This document shows, piece after piece, positions 7,810 to 15,853 of a stretch of 18,298 nucleotides of DNA. The position numbers were made by a program, and so were the translations under genes. The stretch spans positions 1-18,298 of the forward strand of contig DEYT01000072.1 in the NCBI GenBank assembly GCA_002364975.1. The letters are read 5' to 3'. The notes under the pieces were generated by a model. That model ran no database searches and was not told the DNA's origin. It worked only from the letters and a program-made list of their open reading frames with translations. The stretch is from Opitutia bacterium UBA3151. GTDB lineage: Bacteria > Verrucomicrobiota > Verrucomicrobiia > Opitutales > Seribacteraceae. The stretch's first letter is position 1. Every line of letters begins with the position of its first letter.

Positions 7810-8697
7810 ATGAGATTTGTTCCTTTTTACCTATCTGCAATTACAATTCTTTCAGTTTCTTCTCTTTTTGCTGATCACCGAGCCCCGAATGACTATTCAG
7901 CATCAGAGAGAGAAGGAGTCACGAGTGGATATTATCTTGGTTTTTCAAGTTTAGCCGATGAACTCCGACAACTACGTCGCCCCTCGGATATACCGGTAAC
8001 CGATGGTTTTATTAAAACCTTTTATTTAGATTTTCATTATGCAAACCAAGAATTTAATAAAGAATTTTTTATTCCCACTTACACTGATGATACAGTTGAG
8101 CATGATGTTTACGGTATAACCATTGGCCTTGGCCTTGGGGATAATCCTAATTTAGACATCAAGATTCCTTTATCCGCATCAAGGTTCGAAGTTGGTCATG
8201 TTGATGATTCTGGTTTTCTTGCTGGGATCGAGTTATTCCCCAATTATCGTATTAATGAATACATTGCTTGGGGGGTGAATCTGGCCCATCATAATTCATC
8301 CAGTGATTTCCCAATTTTTGACGAATCGATGACCAGTGTATCCTTTGAAACCATGGTAGAATCAAGCACAGACTATGGGATGAACTGGAGTGGTAGGCTT
8401 TCATTAGGTCGGTATTTTCCGAGCAACGACATCAATGATGAATCTTTCTGGCTCTTCAAAGGGGCGATTGCCCTGCATTACCATTTGCATGAGAACTTTA
8501 CCATGCTTCCCTTTGTTCGTTTCAATTATTCAAATGGAGATGTTTTGACTGATAATCTCTGGTGGGATTATGGAGCCGAATTTATTCTGATGCCAAATGC
8601 TCCATGGAATTTCAGCTTTGGAATCGCTGGAGTAGGTGGGCATAATGTAATCGAGGAAGGTATGGAATTCTACTTTTCCACCAAAGGAAATTTCTAA
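7810..8697 (+). CDS. Predicted outer-membrane beta-barrel protein, function unknown
   Basis: I do not recognise the family. From the ATG at 7810 it has 295 residues. An in-frame TTG at 7750 exists but would precede the promoter-like element and mask the signal peptide, so I reject it. Residues 1-21 form a clear signal peptide (MRFVPFYLSAITILSVSSLFA, cleavage before D22). The rest shows alternating polar/hydrophobic stretches with many aromatics, such as DVYGITIGLGLGDNPNLDI, GIELFPNYRINEYIAWGVNL, MNWSGRLSLGRYFP and FEFILMPNAPWNFSFGIAG-like strands, and ends in a phenylalanine (STKGNF). These are usual marks of a transmembrane barrel of perhaps 8-12 strands inserted by BamA. It is followed after 19 bases by a lipoprotein gene, so the two probably act together in the outer membrane. 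Confidence 0.65.
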   Translation: MRFVPFYLSAITILSVSSLFADHRAPNDYSASEREGVTSGYYLGFSSLADELRQLRRPSDIPVTDGFIKTFYLDFHYANQEFNKEFFIPTYTDDTVEHDVYGITIGLGLGDNPNLDIKIPLSASRFEVGHVDDSGFLAGIELFPNYRINEYIAWGVNLAHHNSSSDFPIFDESMTSVSFETMVESSTDYGMNWSGRLSLGRYFPSNDINDESFWLFKGAIALHYHLHENFTMLPFVRFNYSNGDVLTDNLWWDYGAEFILMPNAPWNFSFGIAGVGGHNVIEEGMEFYFSTKGNF

Positions 8698-8716
8698 TCG
8701 ATCCAACTTTATTAAT

Positions 8717-9403
8717 ATGAAAAAGAAAAAAGTATTTCTTATCTCTCTTTCCGCAACCATTCTATTTGCCTTTGGTTGCACTCGGACCGCAAATAAAACC
8801 GGACCTCTTACTCCATATCCTGAAGTTACTTCCGATATTGAAATTGGTGAGCAGGTTCGTGGTCAGGGTACCCGTGCCGAATTGCTTGGCTTTATACGCT
8901 GGGGCGATACGGGACGGGCAACATTTACGGCTCGGGATCAAGAGCATGATTTAGGTGGAGGTGTGGTCAAGCAATCCATGCAGTCCGCGGTATACGACGC
9001 TTTGGAAGGGCAACCTGACCATTTTATCCTGGATCCTCACTTCCATACTGTAGAGCATAATTTCTTACTTTTCAAGACAGCCAAAACTCAGGTAGTTGGA
9101 CGAAAAGCAAAGCATGATAATTATCGCCAAGTCAAAAGATTTAATTCAGATGGCACCATCACCTTACCTTTGGATGAATCTCCACAGACCTACACCGTCA
9201 GTCGGAATGGAAGAGAAGCTACCAAGATTGTAACCTCTGGAAACATCACCCCTTATGTTACCGATTCAGCTCAGGTATTCGATACTTCTTCGGGTGTCCG
9301 AGTTTTGGATATGGATATTCCCCAAGATTCAGGTGCGGGTTCTTTAGAAGCTCTCGAATCAAAACTGAACGAACTCAACCGAAGAATCGACGCTCTTAAA
9401 TAA
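8717..9403 (+). CDS. Putative lipoprotein, possibly TRL/DUF-type domain, C-terminal coiled coil
   Basis: 228 residues. The N-terminus is a lipoprotein signal: MKKKK, a hydrophobic core and the lipobox LFAFGC with the acylated cysteine at 21. The middle has the pattern GQGTRAELLGFIRWGDTGRA, then ALEGQPDHFILDPHF, then NFLLFKTAKTQVVGRKA. From memory this recalls small TRL-like lipoprotein domains, in which a glycine-rich strand, a helix and two strands repeat in that order; the resemblance is loose. The last ~20 residues (SLEALESKLNELNRRIDALK) form a short leucine-heptad coiled coil, suggesting oligomerisation or a partner. Its start context (TTAATATGA) is the same as that of the barrel gene 19 bases upstream. 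Function unknown; membrane attachment is the firm part. Confidence 0.7.
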   Translation: MKKKKVFLISLSATILFAFGCTRTANKTGPLTPYPEVTSDIEIGEQVRGQGTRAELLGFIRWGDTGRATFTARDQEHDLGGGVVKQSMQSAVYDALEGQPDHFILDPHFHTVEHNFLLFKTAKTQVVGRKAKHDNYRQVKRFNSDGTITLPLDESPQTYTVSRNGREATKIVTSGNITPYVTDSAQVFDTSSGVRVLDMDIPQDSGAGSLEALESKLNELNRRIDALK

Positions 9404-9431
9404 TCAAGGAGATTTTACCCTTTTGGGGAGA

Positions 9432-9698
9432 TTAGTATCCTAATTTTTTAGCTTCCTCGGGATTATCCTGCATAGACTTTTCGAACTCAGAGATATCAAA
9501 ATCGGCTACAACAAAATTCCCATTTTGAAGAGTTGGAGTCTTGGACTGCCCACTAGCATCGATTAAATCATTCATTCGGCTTGGGTCTATGCGGACATCA
9601 ATGATATCAAGCTTAAGTTTTCTTTTTTCAAAATATTGCAGGGCATCTATGCACCAAGGGCATCCCTGTTTAACAAACAAAATAGGCAGGCTCATCAT
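9432..9698 (-). CDS. Glutaredoxin-family thiol-disulfide protein
   Basis: 88-residue cytosolic thioredoxin-fold protein with the family's usual length. The active site is CPWC (C13, C16), after a first strand LPILFVKQG. The cis-proline loop reads KTPTL with P55, instead of the more common TVP. NFVVADFDISEF near 61-72 matches the segment that contacts the glutathione gamma-glutamyl group. It could reduce protein disulfides or glutathione mixed disulfides; monothiol iron-sulfur roles are less likely because both cysteines are present. Two ATGs stand in tandem at the start (9698 and 9695); either is possible. It converges on the lipoprotein gene with a 28-base gap and diverges from the uvrA-family gene with a 93-base intergenic region in which I see no SOS-type box. 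Confidence 0.88.
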   Translation of the reverse strand: MMSLPILFVKQGCPWCIDALQYFEKRKLKLDIIDVRIDPSRMNDLIDASGQSKTPTLQNGNFVVADFDISEFEKSMQDNPEEAKKLGY

Positions 9699-9791
9699 TT
9701 CTTTACTATGGGCAATTTAATCCGCAGGCAAAAAGAAAAAGCTCAAACCTTTCTTGGCATTTGTTTGAAGCTAGTCATCATTGAATTTTAG

Positions 9792-12680
9792 ATGCCAAGG
9801 AAAAATTCTACGAAAGAAATTCTGCAAAAAGATTGTATCCTAGTTAAGGGTGCCTCGGAAAATAACCTCAAAGGAATAACGGTCTCCTTTCCCAGAGGAA
9901 AACTGATAGGAGTTACTGGAGTAAGTGGTTCGGGTAAGTCATCCTTGGTTTTTGATGTGCTTGCGGCGGAAGGGCACCGAAAATATGTCGAGAGCTTGTC
10001 TCCCAAAGCTCGACAAGCTTTGGAAAAAGTAAGAAAGCCCGAAGTTGATTATGTTGAGGGTTTGTCTCCGGTTCTATCCATTGAGCAAATCTCTGCTGGT
10101 TCGGCAGGTCCAAGGAGCACGGTGGCAACGGCAACTGAGATTGCGGATTATGCCCGCCTTCTCTGGGCGACTGCTGGCCAGCCATATTGTCCAAAAGACG
10201 GTGGTAAAGTGGAGAAAAGAACTTTAGACGATGCGATCGAGCAACTTATCAAAGCTGGTCAAGGTAAGCGAATGCTTCTACTTGCCCCCTACCTGATTGC
10301 AAAAGCAGCGGTTTTGAGAGAAGAATTACCAAGTTTGGAAAGAAGGGGCTTTCAAAGAATTAGAATTGATGGAAAAATAAAAAGATTGGACGATCGCAAC
10401 CTGATCCCCGAAAAAACCAAAGGCCGGGAAATTTCAGTCGACATCGTGGTTGATCGCCTACTTCTTGACTCTTCCTCACGAAGTCGTCTTGCAGATTCTC
10501 TTGAACTTGCGTTCAAGGAAGGGGAAGAGCTTGCTTTGGCTCTTCTGGAAAAAGAAGAGGGATTTGAGGAAATCAAACTTTCTCAAAGTTACTCCTGTGA
10601 GATTTGCGGTACCAACTATCCCAACCTTACTCCCCGTTTCTTTTCCTGGAATCACCCGGACGGAGCTTGTGAAACCTGCTCTGGATTGGGAGAAGTCCTG
10701 CGTTTTCGAGAGGATTTAGTCATTCAGGATCCATGTATTTCTTTGAGCAAAGGAGCAATTAAGCCTTGGCGCTTTGGCTCCCGCAAGATGATCACCCTTC
10801 GAAAAAACATACTCAGGGCACTTGCCGAGCAGTATCCTTTTGAACTAAAAACCCCATGGAATGATTTACCTAAGGAAATCACTCATTTTATTCTACATGG
10901 AAACCCTGAAAAAGAGTTTGAATTGAAATTGCAAGTGGGTAGGGGGAAGGCGAAGAAACAAGTTTTCCCCGGAGTTTTTCAGGACCTGCAAGATACCATG
11001 TGGAATACTTCCAGTGAAACCCTACGGGCCAAGCTTTTAACCTGTCAATTTGGCACGCAATGTCCCGATTGCCAAGGAGGAAGGCTTTCCTCTTATGCTC
11101 GAAATGTAAAAGTTGCCGGTTCTTCCATTGATACTTTTCTAGCACTGCCCGTGGAAAAGGCATGGAAATTTATTAAATCGAAAGCGGCAAAAGATCAGAG
11201 ATGCATTCAGGTCGAGGATGCCCTTCATGGTTTGATGCAAAGACTGGGTTTTATTGAACAGGTAGGCTTGGGGTACCTGACCCTGGACCGTTCCTACCGA
11301 AGTCTTAGTGGAGGAGAGGCTCAGCGAGCTCGCTTAGCTACCCAATTGGGAATGGGCTTGGTAGGCGTCACTTATGCTCTAGATGAACCGAGCGTGGGCC
11401 TTCACCCCGCTGATCACGGAAGATTATTGAAAGTACTGGAGGGATTACGAGACAAGGGCAATACGGTGATCGTGGTTGAACATGACGCAGATACCCTTAA
11501 CGCTTGCGATCATCTTGTTGAAATCGGACCCGGACCAGGAGAAAGTGGGGGCGAATTGTCATTCGATGGAACTCTTAAGGAATGCCTACTCTCCAAGAAG
11601 AGTCGTTCTGGTCCATTTCTTGCCGGGCTTGAAAAAGTGGAGAAAGATGCAAAAGAAAAAAAACCAGGCAAGCAAAGCTTAACCATCCGGAAAGCGAGTG
11701 CTAATAATTTACAATCCATCGATGCATCCTTTCCTATCGGGCTACTTACGGTGGTATGTGGGGTTTCGGGTTCGGGAAAGAGTTCTCTGGTTAATGAAGT
11801 CTTGGCGAAATCAGCTGCTTATGAATTGCACCGTTCCAAACAATTACCTGGAACTCATGGAGGCATTGAAGGATTGAATAAATTCGATCAGGTAGTCCGC
11901 GTGGATCAATCGCCAATCGGAAAAAGTCCCCGTTCCAACCCTGCGACTTTCGTGAAATTATTTGATCTACTGCGAAAGCTTTTTTCTCAATGCTCATTGA
12001 GTCGAATTAGGGGTTACTCCCCAGGGCGTTTCAGTTTCAATCTTCCTGGTGGTCGATGTGAGAAGTGTAAGGGAGATGGGATGGTAAAGTTAGATATGCA
12101 ATTCTTGGCAGATGTATTTGTGGAATGTGAAAGCTGCAAAGGAATGCGCTACAACCGGGAAACTTTAGAGGTTCGATATCGAGGTCATAATATTGCGGAA
12201 ACTCTGGATATGTCAGTTTCGGAGGCCAAAGAACTTTTCGTTAAGCATCCTGCAATTTTAGCAAAATTAGAAACTCTAGATGCGGTTGGTTTAGGATATT
12301 TAAAGCTAGGTCAGCCCTCGAATACTCTCTCGGGGGGGGAATCACAACGCATCAAGCTTTCCCTGGAACTCAGCAGGCGCCAGATGGGAAAAGTATTATA
12401 CCTGCTCGATGAACCAACCACCGGTCTTCACTGGCTCGATGTTCAGAAGCTAATGGACTTACTTTTTAAATTGCGGGATGCGGGTCATACCTTAGTGGTG
12501 ATTGAGCATAACCTGGATGTAATCCGCCTGGCCGACCATGTAATTGAAATTGGACCTTGCGGGGGAGAGCAGGGTGGGCAGTTGGTATTTGAAGGCTCAC
12601 CCTCGGAGTTAACTACAACCGATTCCTCAACCGGGAGGTTTTTGATAAAGCATCTTGCTATGCTCCAAGGGAATGATTAA
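9792..12680 (+). CDS. UvrA-family excinuclease ABC subunit A (probably a paralogue)
   Basis: 962 residues, close to UvrA length, with two ABC modules that scan DNA for damage and load UvrB. Walker A sites are GVSGSGKS with K49 and K663. ABC signatures LSGGEAQRARLATQ and LSGGESQR begin at residues 505 and 846. Walker B segments are YALDEPSVGLH and YLLDEPTTGLH. Zinc ligands are C269/C272 with C293/C296, and C756/C759 with C779/C782. The UvrB-interaction and insertion regions are recognisable. It departs from standard UvrA in the first module: LSPKARQALEKVRKPEVD where the standard form reads YARQFLGQM, SIEQISAGSAGPRSTVATATEI for SIDQKTTS-NPRSTVGTVTEI, and CPKDGG for CPxCG. This suggests a second UvrA. 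uvrB is not adjacent. The AI-2E-family gene follows after 11 bases, so they are probably cotranscribed. Confidence 0.85.
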   Translation: MPRKNSTKEILQKDCILVKGASENNLKGITVSFPRGKLIGVTGVSGSGKSSLVFDVLAAEGHRKYVESLSPKARQALEKVRKPEVDYVEGLSPVLSIEQISAGSAGPRSTVATATEIADYARLLWATAGQPYCPKDGGKVEKRTLDDAIEQLIKAGQGKRMLLLAPYLIAKAAVLREELPSLERRGFQRIRIDGKIKRLDDRNLIPEKTKGREISVDIVVDRLLLDSSSRSRLADSLELAFKEGEELALALLEKEEGFEEIKLSQSYSCEICGTNYPNLTPRFFSWNHPDGACETCSGLGEVLRFREDLVIQDPCISLSKGAIKPWRFGSRKMITLRKNILRALAEQYPFELKTPWNDLPKEITHFILHGNPEKEFELKLQVGRGKAKKQVFPGVFQDLQDTMWNTSSETLRAKLLTCQFGTQCPDCQGGRLSSYARNVKVAGSSIDTFLALPVEKAWKFIKSKAAKDQRCIQVEDALHGLMQRLGFIEQVGLGYLTLDRSYRSLSGGEAQRARLATQLGMGLVGVTYALDEPSVGLHPADHGRLLKVLEGLRDKGNTVIVVEHDADTLNACDHLVEIGPGPGESGGELSFDGTLKECLLSKKSRSGPFLAGLEKVEKDAKEKKPGKQSLTIRKASANNLQSIDASFPIGLLTVVCGVSGSGKSSLVNEVLAKSAAYELHRSKQLPGTHGGIEGLNKFDQVVRVDQSPIGKSPRSNPATFVKLFDLLRKLFSQCSLSRIRGYSPGRFSFNLPGGRCEKCKGDGMVKLDMQFLADVFVECESCKGMRYNRETLEVRYRGHNIAETLDMSVSEAKELFVKHPAILAKLETLDAVGLGYLKLGQPSNTLSGGESQRIKLSLELSRRQMGKVLYLLDEPTTGLHWLDVQKLMDLLFKLRDAGHTLVVIEHNLDVIRLADHVIEIGPCGGEQGGQLVFEGSPSELTTTDSSTGRFLIKHLAMLQGND

Positions 12681-12691
12681 GCAATCGATAC

Positions 12692-13858
12692 ATGGCAGAA
12701 AATGATTCTCTAGGGGATTCTCCTGATCTACTATCCACCAAAAGAAAAGGTTTTTGGAATCTTTGGAAAAGGCGCGGGCTTTTAATTATTGCCTTATTGG
12801 TACTGCTCATTCCGCTCTACGGAACCTTTAGTCCATTATTCGAATTTATTCTTTTTGCTGTATCTCTGGCCGCCCTTACGCACCCCATTTTTTTCCGGCC
12901 TATCGACAAGCTTGGTCAAAACCTTTTTCCTCGCTTTCCGAATCAAAGGAGGTCAGAAGTTTGTGCCGTTCTTTCCACCCTTGTTCTTCTCATGGTCATT
13001 GTATCCCCCATTTTTCTTTTGTTATGGGAAGCCTCGGATGCTCGAAGAGGGGTTCTCGAAATGGTTTGGTCCATAGCCTTGGGTGAAGGCGATGGAAGAG
13101 CATTTCTTCTGGAAAGTGTCTCTAAAAGAGTTCGCGAAATCCAATCTATTTACCCTAAACTCCCAATTGATGAAAAGGTTGCGGTGCAATTCGTTTCCAA
13201 CCTTGTGGGAGATACTCGCCAGTTCTCAGGAACTTTTATGGAATTTCTATTTAAAGGTACTCGTGGCTTTGTGGCAGAGCTTGCCCTCGCTTTGATTGCA
13301 TTATCATTCCTATACGCACACGGTAGACAGTTTCTGGAGCGAGCTCTTTCTCTCGGAGGATTCCATTCTTCGGAAATTCGTTCCTGGTTCCAACTGCATC
13401 GCAAGATTACCTTCCGTTTGCTTAATGATACCGTGCTTACCTCTTTAATTCGAGGGGTCGCTCTCGCCCTCGTCGCCCATTTTGTTGGTGGCTTCTTTTT
13501 TCTTCCCGTTTTTTTATTGGGTGCTTTTATAGGGTTGGTCCCAGTGGTCGGAAGTGCCATGGTTTGGTTGCCGCTTTCTTCCTTAGTTTGGGGTCAGGGA
13601 AAACCAATGACCGCAATCATTTTAGCCCTTCTTAGCTTATTACTTAATTACTTGATCAGCCGGGCCCGGGCCGGGATGGGCCAAAGGTTGCACGAACAAG
13701 GAGCTTGGCTGAGCTTCCTTTTATTCTTGGGGATCATAGGCGGAATTCTTTCCTATGGGCCCCAAGGATTTGTAATCGGTCCCATGGCAGTCGTTCTGGC
13801 CTATGGATTAGTTCGGTTTTTGGCGAATCAATCGCCAGACAAAGTGGCAAGCGGATAA
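12692..13858 (+). CDS. AI-2E family (YdiK/PerM-like) membrane transporter
   Basis: 388-residue polytopic inner-membrane protein with the PF01594 layout. A hydrophobic pair at about residues 28-70 and another at about 85-112 precede a soluble stretch at about 113-185 (WEASDARRGVLEMVWSIAL and following). At least four more membrane segments follow. The family's glycine-rich turn FLLGAFIGLVPVVGSAMVWL and the C-terminal ILSYGPQGFVIGPMAVVLAYG are both present. The family was named for autoinducer-2 export, but members also export other small molecules or act as Na+/H+ antiporters, so substrate is open. It starts 11 bases after the uvrA-family stop. The Dabb gene converges on it with an 18-base gap. 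No Shine-Dalgarno precedes the ATG. Confidence 0.88.
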   Translation: MAENDSLGDSPDLLSTKRKGFWNLWKRRGLLIIALLVLLIPLYGTFSPLFEFILFAVSLAALTHPIFFRPIDKLGQNLFPRFPNQRRSEVCAVLSTLVLLMVIVSPIFLLLWEASDARRGVLEMVWSIALGEGDGRAFLLESVSKRVREIQSIYPKLPIDEKVAVQFVSNLVGDTRQFSGTFMEFLFKGTRGFVAELALALIALSFLYAHGRQFLERALSLGGFHSSEIRSWFQLHRKITFRLLNDTVLTSLIRGVALALVAHFVGGFFFLPVFLLGAFIGLVPVVGSAMVWLPLSSLVWGQGKPMTAIILALLSLLLNYLISRARAGMGQRLHEQGAWLSFLLFLGIIGGILSYGPQGFVIGPMAVVLAYGLVRFLANQSPDKVASG

Positions 13859-13876
13859 GCTTTCGAAAAAAGAAAA

Positions 13877-14176
13877 CTAATCTGCGTCATATATCCTTAC
13901 CTTATCCCAAAGGTGAGAACAATTTTGGATAAAGCGATGATGAATCGGATGATCTTGATAGGCGTCGTGCCCAGACATGTCAGATAAAATTACCGAAAGT
14001 CCACAGTCGTAACTAGTATCGACAACTTCTCGAGGAGGAGTGGAAGCTGGTCTTCCACAATAAAAACCTTTTACAGATTCTATTCCAGCCAAGGCATTCA
14101 CTTCTTGAAAGAAAAAATCTCTATCGTCTTTTGAAATATCTGATTTTAACCAAAAAAACACTGTATGTACTAACAT
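13877..14176 (-). CDS. Dabb (dimeric alpha/beta barrel) domain protein
   Basis: 99 residues, the size of a single Dabb domain. It begins with the diagnostic first strand VHTVFFWLKSDISKDDRDFF and contains the helix-turn motif HDAYQDHPIHHRFIQNC near the C-terminus. Members form homodimeric ferredoxin-like barrels; in plants they are stress-responsive, and some bacterial and fungal relatives are cyclases or small-molecule binders. The conserved histidines H74/H78-region could bind a ligand, but no catalytic function can be assigned. It is the only gene here with a recognisable AAGGA sequence just before its ATG. It converges on the AI-2E gene and diverges from tpsB across a 111-base AT-rich gap. 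Confidence 0.85.
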   Translation of the reverse strand: MLVHTVFFWLKSDISKDDRDFFFQEVNALAGIESVKGFYCGRPASTPPREVVDTSYDCGLSVILSDMSGHDAYQDHPIHHRFIQNCSHLWDKVRIYDAD

Positions 14177-14259
14177 ATTTCCTTTTTTGTATGGTTATAC
14201 CTGATTAACAAGAATAAAGTATTGCCAAATGGTTTCGAAAATTATGAATTAATCTGAAC

Positions 14260-14265
14260 CATAAT
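14260..14265 (+). promoter_or_regulatory. Possible -10 element upstream of tpsB
   Basis: CATAAT (five of six matches) lies 22 bases before the tpsB ATG in the AT-rich gap that separates it from the divergent Dabb gene. No convincing -35 box sits at the right distance. A 7-bp inverted repeat (14247-14253 and 14266-14272, AATTAAT/ATTAATT) surrounds it and might be an operator. Confidence 0.3.
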
Positions 14266-14287
14266 ATTAATTACCCTTTCTTAGATT

Positions 14288-15829
14288 ATGAAAAGCTTCT
14301 GTATAAGCTCTATGTATCTTTTGTTGCTTTCGATTTTGTCGACACATGCAAAAGATAATTTCCGCGTTGTTTCCCCCGAACAACTCAAGCCGACCGTTTT
14401 TGACTTCTTGGATGATCATGAAAACCTAAGCGATGTTGAGCTTTCCAAGAGCTTGAAGGAATACTTGGTTGCTCAGGGCTATACTTTTGTTCAGGTATCA
14501 GTTTCTGAGACTGCTGGAGTAACTACTCTGCAAATTAAGCCTGGATTCATGGGTATGGGTAAGGTAGTAGGTAACCAGTATCTCGATGAAGACGGAATTC
14601 TTGACCATTTGGATTGGGAAACTGGGCAGCCCTTTAATTATTCAAAATTCTACAACCAAACTTCTCGATTGAATAGAAATCGATTTGTGCAGGTCGATTC
14701 TAAACTCAAGCCAGTTCGTGGCCACGATGGAGAAATTCAAGTAAATGCGGACTTTAATGTGGAGGATCAATTACCCCTTAGCCCCTACATCAGCATCTCG
14801 AATGATGGAACTGAACAATCTTCTGGCTGGCGGACCCGGGTGGGACTCGAAATCTGGGAAAATTTTATGCCCAACGACCGATTGAATCTATCCTATTCTT
14901 TGGATCCCAAAGATGCTTCCAAACTTTCCTCTTATTTTGTCAGTTATCAATTTGGTTCCAGTGATTTCTCCCAAACGGTCTTTGCAGGTTATTCCGATTC
15001 GGAATATGAAAATGTTACTTCATCCTCTTTAAACATGGATATTGCCGGGGATGGCTTTTTTGCCGGCTACTCCGCAGTGTATCCAATCGGCCTTGTCGAT
15101 TCGGATTCTCTAGCAGTCAGCTTTGGATTCAGTTATCTCGATTTAAGCAGCCAAATCTATCTTGGGAATAACAAGCTCTTGGCCAGTGATGAAGATCTAA
15201 CCCTATTTCTTCCGAGAATTGGTTTACAGGGAAAGTTTGCCAACCCATTTGGACTTCGCGGAGACGGCTTTTGGTCTCTTGGTGCAGTTTCAGATTTGAG
15301 TAGTTCGGATGATAATGAATTGAACATTCAAAATCCCGAATTGGAAAAAGGCTTTTGGGTACCCAAGGTTTCCTTTGCCATTGTCGAGCCCCTTGAGTTT
15401 TTGGGTGTTAAGGGAGGGATTAAATTTAAGCTTAATGGGCAAGCTTCAAGTGAACCTCTTCCCACCAGTCTCAAGAAATCAATCGGTGGTATTGCTTCCG
15501 TAAGAGGCTATCGAGAACGGGAGGCGTATGGGGACACTGGTATGAGCATGAGTCTGGAATATTCCATGTTATCCGAAAAAACTTCAATTTTTGGACTGGA
15601 TGGAAATGTCCAAAACATTTTCTTTTATGATGCTGGATATGTCTCGAATGAAGGAACAATGGCTTCGGTCAATGATTCCACTGGGATGCAAAGCTTTGGT
15701 GCCGGTCTGATTGGTAACTTTGAAGAGACCGCAGACATTTCCTTGCAGGTAGGGGTTCCTTTGGCTGATACGCTCAATACCCCGATGCACGATGCCCGCA
15801 CACACTTTAGTATAAATTTCCGCTTCTAA
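14288..15829 (+). CDS. TpsB transporter (ShlB/FhaC/HecB family), two-partner secretion
   Basis: 513-residue Omp85-superfamily protein that threads its TpsA partner across the outer membrane. Residues 1-21 are a signal peptide (cleavage near THA). Residues ~35-160 form POTRA-like domains: VAQGYTFVQVSVSETAG and LQIKPG, then VVGNQYLDEDGILDHLDWETGQPFN and a strand ending INVED-like NADFNVEDQLPLS. The barrel follows from about 166, beginning YISISNDGTEQSSGWRTRVG. The family's VRGF-type motif of loop L6 is VRGYRERE at 405-412, and the C-terminus ends in phenylalanine (HFSINFRF). Compared with B. pertussis FhaC the pre-barrel part is short, leaving little room for the plug helix H1. The next gene, its FHA-like cargo, starts 24 bases downstream. 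Confidence 0.88.
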   Translation: MKSFCISSMYLLLLSILSTHAKDNFRVVSPEQLKPTVFDFLDDHENLSDVELSKSLKEYLVAQGYTFVQVSVSETAGVTTLQIKPGFMGMGKVVGNQYLDEDGILDHLDWETGQPFNYSKFYNQTSRLNRNRFVQVDSKLKPVRGHDGEIQVNADFNVEDQLPLSPYISISNDGTEQSSGWRTRVGLEIWENFMPNDRLNLSYSLDPKDASKLSSYFVSYQFGSSDFSQTVFAGYSDSEYENVTSSSLNMDIAGDGFFAGYSAVYPIGLVDSDSLAVSFGFSYLDLSSQIYLGNNKLLASDEDLTLFLPRIGLQGKFANPFGLRGDGFWSLGAVSDLSSSDDNELNIQNPELEKGFWVPKVSFAIVEPLEFLGVKGGIKFKLNGQASSEPLPTSLKKSIGGIASVRGYREREAYGDTGMSMSLEYSMLSEKTSIFGLDGNVQNIFFYDAGYVSNEGTMASVNDSTGMQSFGAGLIGNFEETADISLQVGVPLADTLNTPMHDARTHFSINFRF

Positions 15830-15853
15830 TCCAACCTACGCTTCATTGCACTT

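Noticed and set aside
9699..9791. SOS (LexA) box controlling the uvrA-family gene
   Set aside because: No CTGT-N8-ACAG or GAAC-N4-GTTC sequence is present in the divergent gap, only a weak TTGGCA-16-CATCAT pair.
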